The notes under the pieces: generated by a model | Databases searched by the model: none | Told to the model about the DNA's origin: nothing | The model's input: only the letters and a program-made list of their open reading frames with translations | Part shown: in pieces, positions 34,815-40,501 of the stretch | How the letters are laid out: every line of letters starts with the position of its first letter | How positions within the stretch are numbered: position 1 is the first letter of the stretch | NCBI RefSeq assembly: GCF_000496735.2 | Contig: NZ_AYLO01000015.1 | Span: 13,277 to 53,777 of the forward strand | From: Methyloglobulus morosus KoM1 | GTDB lineage: Bacteria; Pseudomonadota; Gammaproteobacteria; Methylococcales; Methylomonadaceae | DNA: 40,501 nucleotides | Direction: 5' to 3' | Program-made: the position numbers and the translations under genes

Positions 34815-34998
34815 ATATAATCACCGAGCAAGGTTTTGTTGAGCAGATACCTTGTTGCGCAAACGGAGGTTTTTGAGAAGCCTTGATGCGTTATCTCTGA
34901 GATGCACAGGATCAAGGCTCTTCTATTCTCACAAATAGTTCTTGAAACTATATTCTCAATCCACTACTATGACAACGAGTTTTGATAAGGAGTCGAGC
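34815..34998. other. Inverted repeats between tnpA and the antitoxin; candidate res or promoter region
   Basis: AGCCTTGAT (34879-34887) and ATCAAGGCT (34911-34919) are a perfect inverted repeat around 23 bases. A smaller pair CAAGGT (34829-34834) and ACCTTG (34849-34854) lies just upstream. In Tn3 elements that carry a toxin-antitoxin pair, the resolution site and its regulated promoter usually lie near this junction. No canonical three-subsite res could be laid out by eye. Confidence 0.4.
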
Positions 34999-35229
34999 AT
35001 GGGACAACTAAATCGCATTACCCAAGCCCCCGATATGATGGGTGGCAAAGCCTGTATCCGTGGAATGCGCGTCACAGTCGGTATGATTGTGGGACAAGTC
35101 GGCGCTGGACACAGCATTGATGAAATTCTCGCCGACTACCCCTACCTTGAGCGCGAAGATATTATGCAGGCACTTCGTTACGCTGCCTGGTTAGCTGAAG
35201 AACGCGAGGTCGTACTGGCCTCCGCATGA
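34999..35229 (+). CDS. DUF433-family antitoxin
   Basis: A 76-residue antitoxin-like protein of the DUF433 (VapB45-like) family: MGQLNRITQAPDMMGGKACI, RGMRVTVGMIVGQVGAGHS, DEILADYPYLEREDIMQALR. I chose ATG 34999, six bases after AAGGAG, over the ATG at 34942. It overlaps the toxin gene by four bases (ATGA), giving coupled translation. Likely binds and neutralises the next protein and represses its own promoter. Its place between tnpA and tnpR fits toxin-antitoxin modules embedded in Tn3-family transposition units. Confidence 0.88.
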   Translation: MGQLNRITQAPDMMGGKACIRGMRVTVGMIVGQVGAGHSIDEILADYPYLEREDIMQALRYAAWLAEEREVVLASA

Positions 35230-35603
35230 AGCTGATCGTTGATATGAACCTGTCGCCACGCTGGGCCGGTTTGTTGGTCAAGTCGGGCATTGAGGCAGCA
35301 CACTGGTCAGAGTTAGGGGCGAACAATGCACCGGATTCTGAAATCATGACCTATGCCAGGGTAAATGATTATGTAGTTCTCACCCACGATTTAGACTTCA
35401 GCGCGATCCTTGCCGCCACACATGGCGAGAAGCCCAGCGTCGTGCAAATTCGCGCGGAAGATGTCAGTCCTGATGTTATCGGGTTGCAGGTCATCGCCGC
35501 TTTGCGGCAAATGGCAATCGAATTGGAGAACGGCGCATTGCTGACCGTTGAGCCGAATCGCACCCGAATGCGACTACTACCTTTGAACTGGTCTCTGGAT
35601 TAG
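35226..35603 (+). CDS. DUF5615 PIN-like toxin
   Basis: A 125-residue PIN-like (Mut7-C/VapC45-type) putative ribonuclease: MKLIVDMNLSPRWAGLLVKS with the first acidic residue Asp6, then HWSELGANNAPDSEIMTYAR and VVLTHDLDFSAIL with the second acidic cluster. The pairing with an upstream DUF433 gene is a known toxin-antitoxin combination. It ends three bases before the resolvase start, so TA and tnpR are probably one transcript. Confidence 0.88.
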   Translation: MKLIVDMNLSPRWAGLLVKSGIEAAHWSELGANNAPDSEIMTYARVNDYVVLTHDLDFSAILAATHGEKPSVVQIRAEDVSPDVIGLQVIAALRQMAIELENGALLTVEPNRTRMRLLPLNWSLD

Positions 35604-35606
35604 AAA

Positions 35607-36164
35607 ATGCTTATTGGCTATGCACGCGTCTCGACGCAAGATCAAAACCTTGAGCTTCAAATCGATGCCTTGACTAAGGCGGGCTGCAAGAAAATTTTCG
35701 ACGACAAAATAAGCGGCAGTCGTGCTGAGCGCCCCGGCCTGACCAAGGCATTGGAAATGTTGCGTGAAGACGATACCCTTGTGGTTTGGAAGCTGGACAG
35801 GCTTGGCCGCAGCGTCAAGAATTTGGTTAATCTGGTTGGCGAATTGCACAAGCAAGGTGTCCAGTTCAAAAGTCTCACCGATGCGATCGACACTGGCACC
35901 CCTTCCGGCCGATTTTTTTTCCATGTCATGGCGAGTTTGGCGGAAATGGAGAGAGAACTGACAGTCGAGCGTACCCGTGCCGGCCTCGAAGTCGCACGGC
36001 AACTGGGCCGAAAAGGAGGCCGTAAGAGGCAGATGACCGACAGTAATATTGAATCAGCCAAGAAATTGCTGGCTAACGGAGTGCCGCCCCGGGATGTGGC
36101 AAAGAATCTTGGTGTTTCAGTGCCCACTTTATATAGATGGATTCCAGCATCCACAAATACATGA
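35607..36164 (+). CDS. tnpR: Serine resolvase TnpR
   Basis: A 185-residue small serine recombinase that resolves cointegrates of the Tn3-type element. Catalytic domain: MLIGYARVSTQDQNLELQID (catalytic Ser9), DDTLVVWKLDRLGRSVKNLV and GRFFFHVMASLAEMERELTV. The C-terminal Hin-type helix-turn-helix is about residues 140-182 (MTDSNIESAKKLLANGVPPR; LGVSVPTLYRW). Complete and same strand as tnpA and the TA pair. Confidence 0.94.
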   Translation: MLIGYARVSTQDQNLELQIDALTKAGCKKIFDDKISGSRAERPGLTKALEMLREDDTLVVWKLDRLGRSVKNLVNLVGELHKQGVQFKSLTDAIDTGTPSGRFFFHVMASLAEMERELTVERTRAGLEVARQLGRKGGRKRQMTDSNIESAKKLLANGVPPRDVAKNLGVSVPTLYRWIPASTNT

Positions 36165-36349
36165 TAAGCACTCTAAAGCAGGCGCTGGCTTATACTATGT
36201 TTTTTATCTGACAGACCGTGCTCGACCCACAGCGGAAGTTGGCGAGACAAATATTTAACCGCTCCTAAGCGGACATCCAGGTTGGGCTCCTCTACGATTT
36301 TAGGAACGGGGGGCGCCCCGCAAAACGAGTGCCATTTTATATAGTGCAA

Positions 36350-36420
36350 ATTATGCGGACATAAGGGGCGAAGCGGAAGGCGATCCCGCTGTGTTTGTTC
36401 GCATAATCCGAAGCATTATG
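36350..36420. repeat. Paired TTATG/CATAA half-sites downstream of tnpR
   Basis: Two nested inverted pairs occur within 71 bases: TTATG-N4-CATAA (36351-36364) and CATAAT-N7-ATTATG (36402-36420). In addition ATTATGCG (36350-36357) and CGCATAAT (36400-36407) are perfect inverted arms of a larger structure. GC-rich GGGGCGCCCC lies just upstream (about 36310). The spaced half-sites resemble recombinase core sites (Xer dif-like arms) or a transposon end. The rest of the 290-bp gap between tnpR and the immunity gene shows nothing else. Confidence 0.45.
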
Positions 36421-36454
36421 TAACTTGGCGCGGGTTTGCCCGGACAACGCGAAC

Positions 36455-36745
36455 CTATGGCCTTATAGACTTACCAACTAATGCTTCAATGTCTTGTAAG
36501 GCCTTAGAAATAATTTTTTTATTTGCATCACTAAGATTTGTATTTGTGTTCAAGTTGGCAGCATTTACTTGCTCCATTTCCAAAACAATTGGAAATAGAG
36601 CATCTTTCCACTCTTGAATACCAATAGCGTCTGAAATTTCTTCAACTCGCTTTATAAGCGCATTTAAGTGAAGCAATCCAGCTCGATAATCTTCAATGGC
36701 TTTACGCAGAATACTAATCTGTCGATGTAAAAATTCGCTCATCAT
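36455..36745 (-). CDS. Probable immunity protein for the Rhs toxin tip
   Basis: A 96-residue all-helical cytosolic-type protein (HRQISILRKAIEDYRAGLLH; NALIKRVEEISDAIGIQEW; NKKIISKALQDIEALV). No known family is recognised. It starts four bases after the Rhs stop codon on the same strand and shares the low GC of the Rhs C-terminal tip, not of the Rhs core. That placement is the standard signature of the cognate immunity gene of a polymorphic toxin. Either of two adjacent ATG codons can be the start. Confidence 0.68.
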   Translation of the reverse strand: MMSEFLHRQISILRKAIEDYRAGLLHLNALIKRVEEISDAIGIQEWKDALFPIVLEMEQVNAANLNTNTNLSDANKKIISKALQDIEALVGKSIRP

Positions 36746-36749
36746 AAAC

Positions 36750-39533
36750 CTATTTAGGAATAACAGTAATCACTTGCCCATTTTCACCTGTCACTACAGT
36801 TACTCCATTATCGCCAGAGTGAACGGTCGTTCCAGGTTGGTTTCCAGGAGATGATTGTCCATTCCGAATGGCATCCTCGACAGGAGTTGGTGTTAAACCT
36901 CGCCCCTGCATTTGATCTAGTGCGTGACCGGTATAGTCTCTGCCATCAATATTTGTTGGCGCATTTGTTCCCCTGGGAACATCCATAGGCCCACCACGTT
37001 GACCTGTAGGCGTGCTTGGATGTTTGTCACCCGAATCACCATTGGCCTCATTAAAGAATTTCTTGATGCCGTTGACACAAATCTCAGCTATCTTTCTGCA
37101 TCGATCAGGATAAATGGCGCAGTATAGAGAACCTACTACAACTCCGCCGCCAATAACAACCGCGTCATCTACTCCTGCTATCAGTCCAGTTGGATCGGTG
37201 AAATTAACCGGGTTGCCCCCGACATAGGCATAGGTGTTGATCCCCCCCGCCAACCCGATCAGGTCGCTCTCATAATAAGTCCCTGTGCCGGGCGAGTAGT
37301 ATCGGTGGTTGTTGTAGTACAGCCCGGTCTCGGTGTCGTACAGCTGGCCGGGGAACCGGGGGTTGTAGACGAAGTTGCCCAGGCCGGACGGGTTCGGGTT
37401 GGGCTGGGCCGCGCCGAAGGGGTCGGCATTGTCCCACCGCCAGACCATCTGGTTGTCGCTGCTGCGGGTGATGACCCTGGGCGTGCCCAAGTGGTCGGTG
37501 AAGACATAGTTGACGCTGGTGCTGACTATGATGGGTTGGGTCACCACCGCGTCGGCGGCGACGCTGCCGAGGTTGGAGGTGGCGAGCTTTAAGGACGCAG
37601 TGAGGTTGCCCGGCCTGGCGACCGGCATCCCCAGGGCAATCCAGGTGTTGCCCCTGGCCCTTTGGTCCACGCTGGCCGTAAACGAGCCGTCCGCGCCGGT
37701 GAAGGTGTAGCTGGCGTTGCTGGCACGGGTGGCATCGGCCGTCCAGCGGACATAGAGATAGTACAGGCCGGGCGACTGCAACGCCAGGTTCCAGGTGAAG
37801 CTGTCGGTGGTCGCCGTGGTGGCGGCATGGGTCTGGTAGTTGGTGCCGTAATAGCCCGCAATGGCGGTGTCCACCGGCCACGGGCCAACGGCGGCGACGC
37901 TGCCGGTGGCAGTGTTGTCGATGTAAATGCTTCGGGGGCCGTCACCGGTGAAGCTTTGTTTCAGCACCGCAACGGGCAGGTCGCCCAGGTACACGGTCTC
38001 TTGCAGAGGGAGCCCACGGATGTCGTATTCGCCCAACAGGTGGCCTTGTTCGTCATAGCTGTACTGGGCGAACGTGTTGACGCTGTATTTTTTGACCCGT
38101 TGGCCCAGGCCGTCGTAGAGGTATTTGTTGACGAACCCCGTGGTGGTGTCGGTCACCGTTTGCAGCAGGCCGCGGTCGCTGTAGGCGTAACTGGAGGAAC
38201 CGTCGTTCAGGAGGTTGCCGGACAGGTCGTAGGTGCGGTTGGGTGCGCTGGCGGCGGTCTTGAGCAGGCGGTTGCTGAAGCCGTCGATGGTCTGTGTGTT
38301 GGTGCCGGTGGCGGTGCGGTTGCCGGTGGCGTCGTAAGCGTAGGCTTGGTTGCCGGCCGGGCCGGTGGTGCCGGTGACCCGGCCCAGGTTGTCATAGCTG
38401 AAGCCCTGGTCGAAGTTGGCCGGGGCGAAGGCGCCGGTGCCCGTGCCGGTGTGGGTATAGCCGGTCACCCGGCTGGCGGCGTCGTAATGCAAGGTGCGGA
38501 ACGTGCCGTTTTTACTTGGGTTGCCCAGGTGGTAGGAGGCGATGCGCCCGTCGAGGTCGTCGGCGTGGACCATGCCGCTCCAACTGGTCGGCGTGTGGTT
38601 GCCCCAGGCACCGGAATAGAACTGGCCGGACGGGGTGTACTGGATGCTGTTGAGGATGACGGTGGTGACGGCGGTGTTGGTGCCCAGGCCATTGCTGTTG
38701 GTCGGGTTGAGGGTAATGCCGCTGATCCGGCCGTTGGCGTCGTAGCTGTAGTTGATCCGGTTGCCGCTGGGGTAGGTGACGCTGGCCAGCTTGCCGTTGG
38801 CGGTGTCGGCGGTGCCATAGCTATAGCTGACGGTTTGTACCCATAAGGGCTGGTTGCCGGAGAGCGTCCGGGTCTTGGCGGTGACCCGCCCCAAGGGGTC
38901 GTAACTGTAGGTGGTCGACCCGGATTCGTCGTCGATGCGGGTCAGCCTGCCGATGTTGGCAGGGTTGCTGTTGCCGGTGCCGCCGTCGTAGGTGTAGACG
39001 GTGTCGGTGCCGGTGGGGTAGTCGGCCTTGGTCAGCCGATCCTGGGCGTCGGTGCTGTACAGGGTGGTCTTGCCCCGGGCATCGGTGCGGCTTTTAAGGT
39101 TGCCGGCGGCATCGTAGGTGGCGGTGGCCGCGCCGCTGTCGGGGCTGGCCGTGGCCGTGAGGTCGCCCAGGCCGGTGGGGCTGTAGGTGGTCTGGTTGGC
39201 CCGTGGGTCGTTGACCCAGGTCAATTGGTCCTGGCCGTCATGGTCGAGCTGGGTGTGGGGGCGGGCCTGGCCGCCGCCCGGGAGGGGTTGGAGGATGTCA
39301 GTGGCCCGGTCCAGGCTGTCGTAGCCGGTGTCGGTGGCCACGGGGTTGGTGGCGGTGTCGAGCGGGCTGGTGGCCTTGGTGGGGTTGCCTTGGGCGTCGT
39401 ACTGGTAATGGGTGGTGGTGTCCTGGACGGCCTGGGCGGATGCGCTGAAGCCGAGCAGGAGGGTCAGCAAGGTGGCCTGGAGGGCGGTTTGGGCACGCAG
39501 GGTTACGGCGATGGGGCGGTCAGTCGCTCTCAT
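36750..39533 (-). CDS. Rhs/YD-repeat polymorphic toxin with golvesin-like insert and C-terminal RNase-like tip
   Basis: A 927-residue protein with its own signal peptide (about residues 1-37, LLTLLLGFSASAQA). YD repeats run from about 40 to 520 (YQYDAQGNPTKATSP, YSYDPLGRVTAKTRT, YLYDGLGQRVKKYS). Residues about 533-668 form a golvesin-like beta domain (AIAGYYGTNYQTH; YYLYVRWTADATRASNASYT). The Rhs core signature follows (FTDHLGTPRVITRS; FPGQLYDTETGLYYNNHRYY; GLAGGINTYAYVGGNP) to about 785. The last 142 residues are a variable tip ending HALDQMQGRGLTPTPVEDAI and VVTGENGQVITVIPK, a pattern seen in BECR/DUF4258-like ribonuclease toxins. GC is very high up to about 37250 and drops abruptly in the tip. 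Confidence 0.88.
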   Translation of the reverse strand: MRATDRPIAVTLRAQTALQATLLTLLLGFSASAQAVQDTTTHYQYDAQGNPTKATSPLDTATNPVATDTGYDSLDRATDILQPLPGGGQARPHTQLDHDGQDQLTWVNDPRANQTTYSPTGLGDLTATASPDSGAATATYDAAGNLKSRTDARGKTTLYSTDAQDRLTKADYPTGTDTVYTYDGGTGNSNPANIGRLTRIDDESGSTTYSYDPLGRVTAKTRTLSGNQPLWVQTVSYSYGTADTANGKLASVTYPSGNRINYSYDANGRISGITLNPTNSNGLGTNTAVTTVILNSIQYTPSGQFYSGAWGNHTPTSWSGMVHADDLDGRIASYHLGNPSKNGTFRTLHYDAASRVTGYTHTGTGTGAFAPANFDQGFSYDNLGRVTGTTGPAGNQAYAYDATGNRTATGTNTQTIDGFSNRLLKTAASAPNRTYDLSGNLLNDGSSSYAYSDRGLLQTVTDTTTGFVNKYLYDGLGQRVKKYSVNTFAQYSYDEQGHLLGEYDIRGLPLQETVYLGDLPVAVLKQSFTGDGPRSIYIDNTATGSVAAVGPWPVDTAIAGYYGTNYQTHAATTATTDSFTWNLALQSPGLYYLYVRWTADATRASNASYTFTGADGSFTASVDQRARGNTWIALGMPVARPGNLTASLKLATSNLGSVAADAVVTQPIIVSTSVNYVFTDHLGTPRVITRSSDNQMVWRWDNADPFGAAQPNPNPSGLGNFVYNPRFPGQLYDTETGLYYNNHRYYSPGTGTYYESDLIGLAGGINTYAYVGGNPVNFTDPTGLIAGVDDAVVIGGGVVVGSLYCAIYPDRCRKIAEICVNGIKKFFNEANGDSGDKHPSTPTGQRGGPMDVPRGTNAPTNIDGRDYTGHALDQMQGRGLTPTPVEDAIRNGQSSPGNQPGTTVHSGDNGVTVVTGENGQVITVIPK

Positions 39534-40501
39534 TGCACACCCCCGGTGACGGTTTGCAGGCGGCCCAGGGCATCGTAGGCCCGGGCGATGTTGCGCCTGA
39601 GCACGTTGCCGGGGTCGGTGGCCGTCTCGTTGGTGCGGTTGCCCAGGTTGTCGAGGGTGTAGCTGACCTTGTTGCCCAGGCTGTCGGTGACGGACACCAA
39701 GCGGTGGGCGTTGTCATAGCCGTAGGTCAGGACGCTGGTGTCGGGGGCGGTGACGGTCTTCAATAATCCGGTGGGGTCATAGCCGTAGCTGGTGGTTTGC
39801 ACCAGGGTGCTGGCACTGTCCCGGGTGGTCAGGGTCTTCAGCCAGCCCCGGGGGGTGTAGGCCAGGGTGGTGACCACGCCGTTGGGGGCAGTCGTTTGGG
39901 TTAGCCTGCCGTTGCCGTCGTAGCTGTCGAAGGTGGTTTTCTGGCCGAGGGCGTTGGTGACGTCCTTGGGGTTGCCCCGGTTGCCCAACACGGGGTCGGC
40001 GACAGGGTAGTAGGTGGTGGCGGTGACGTCCGATACGTCGGTACGCGGGCCGTCGGCGGTGAGGACTTGGCCGAAATTGTTGTAGGTGTAGCCCCAGGTG
40101 CGGGCGGTGCCGGTGACGGTGGGGGTCAGGCCTACCACGCCGGCCGGGTCGGTGGTGGCCTGTTCGGTGCGGGACAGGACGTTGCCGGTCGCATCGTAGG
40201 TGTAGGTGGCCAACCGCTTGGGTTCGGCGACCTGTAAGGGCAGCCGGTACGTGCCATGCCATTGGGTGCTGACCTTGCGGGCGGGGGCGGGCAGGCTGGA
40301 CGCCGCCAGGTTCACCGTGCAGTCGGCGACGCTGGCCAGGCCTTCGACCCGGGCGGTCTCAAGGTTTCGGGACAGGTCGTAGGCATAGCACACCTTGTGG
40401 CCGTTGAAGTCGGTCCTTGAGGCGACGTTGCCGTTGGCATCGTAGGTCATGGCAGACGAGGCCGCACTACAGCCGGAGCCGCCGGGCTGGTCGGTGCCGG
40501 T
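39530..40501 (-). CDS. Upstream Rhs/YD-repeat protein, partial (5' end outside window)
   Basis: The frame is open to the window edge, giving at least 323 residues. YD repeats are evident: MTYDANGNVASRTDFNGHKV, YAYDLSRNLETARVEG, YTYDATGNVLSRTE, YGYDNAHRLVSVTDS, YTLDNLGNRTNETA, RAYDALGRLQTVTGGVQ. It ends with TGA that overlaps the start of the next Rhs gene by four bases, so the two are translationally coupled. It has no core signature or toxin tip. It looks like the front portion of a large Rhs protein whose back portion is encoded by the following gene. Very high GC, with many false antisense frames. Confidence 0.85.
   Translation of the reverse strand, partial: TGTDQPGGSGCSAASSAMTYDANGNVASRTDFNGHKVCYAYDLSRNLETARVEGLASVADCTVNLAASSLPAPARKVSTQWHGTYRLPLQVAEPKRLATYTYDATGNVLSRTEQATTDPAGVVGLTPTVTGTARTWGYTYNNFGQVLTADGPRTDVSDVTATTYYPVADPVLGNRGNPKDVTNALGQKTTFDSYDGNGRLTQTTAPNGVVTTLAYTPRGWLKTLTTRDSASTLVQTTSYGYDPTGLLKTVTAPDTSVLTYGYDNAHRLVSVTDSLGNKVSYTLDNLGNRTNETATDPGNVLRRNIARAYDALGRLQTVTGGVQ

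Noticed and set aside
36306-36320. GGGGCGCCCC as the right terminal repeat of the Tn3-type unit
   Set aside because: Tn3 ends often begin GGGG, but no matching sequence was found on the left side upstream of tnpA.
37270-37881. Several other long frames inside the Rhs genes (for example 203, 161 and 118 residues)
   Set aside because: They are shifted-frame shadows in GC-rich DNA without start signals or domains.
37662-38846. 394-residue plus-strand open frame with long Val/Gly-rich translation
   Set aside because: It is antisense to the GC-rich Rhs gene; high GC removes stops. Composition is low-complexity and no domain is visible. The minus frame has clear YD repeats.
1-40501. CRISPR arrays, tRNA, rRNA or riboswitch signals
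   Set aside because: No regularly spaced direct repeats, no tRNA cloverleaf with CCA-type end and no conserved riboswitch core were noticed by eye in the intergenic stretches; a covariance-model search was not possible.

Overview
The window looks like chromosomal DNA of a gammaproteobacterial (type I, Methylococcales-like) methanotroph. The evidence is a complete calcium-type methanol dehydrogenase cluster (mxaF-J-G-I-R-x-S-A-C-K-L plus mxaD, mxaB and a MoxY/MxaY-type kinase), a hydroxylamine oxidoreductase pair (haoAB) with a cytochrome P460, and gammaproteobacterial synteny (divergent nnr/queG, ftsYEX, rpoH). There are no RNA genes, CRISPR arrays or prophage genes that I can see.

Layout. 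1-6838: nnr (partial, minus) diverges from a plus-strand operon queG, SURF1, a Sco-like CxxxC protein, a heme A synthase-FtsY fusion, ftsE and ftsX. 6839-7220: gap with a probable decayed MarR-type regulator. 7221-17084 (minus): the mxa operon, read from mxaF (17084) to mxaL (7221). It carries a strong REP-like hairpin between mxaF and mxaJ, and an intrinsic terminator-like hairpin between mxaI and mxaR that separates the abundant structural products from the maturation genes. 17416-20196: mxaB response regulator, mxaD (minus) and an MxaY-type sensor kinase. 20209-21941 (minus): an acidic PepSY protein, a small exported helical protein and cytochrome P460. 22108-24739 (minus): haoB and haoA. 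haoA and the P460 gene share an operator-like motif at the same distance from their start codons. 25160-26017: rpoH preceded by a perfect CIRCE (HrcA) operator and followed by a strong terminator. In many gammaproteobacteria rpoH directly follows ftsX, so the mxa/hao block appears to sit inside that old junction.

After rpoH the window becomes accessory: a TIGR02647-type protein, a large FecR-TPR-beta-barrel protein with a sharp internal base-composition break, a small membrane-anchored unknown, a REPIN next to a broken RAYT transposase, a Tn3-family unit (tnpA, DUF433/DUF5615 toxin-antitoxin pair, tnpR), and on the minus strand a GC-rich Rhs locus. The Rhs locus has an AT-rich toxin tip, a probable immunity gene, a golvesin-like insert and an unusual split into two overlapping ORFs, the second with its own signal peptide.

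How it works together: MxaFI oxidises methanol in the periplasm and passes electrons to cytochrome cL (MxaG); MxaJ and MxaRSACKL/MxaD mature and load the enzyme; MxaY/MxaB probably control the cluster. HaoAB and P460 remove hydroxylamine made when methane monooxygenase oxidises ammonia. The best candidates for something undescribed are the CtaA-FtsY fusion, the shared hao/P460 operator, CIRCE control of rpoH, the PepSY protein beside MxaY, and the split Rhs locus.
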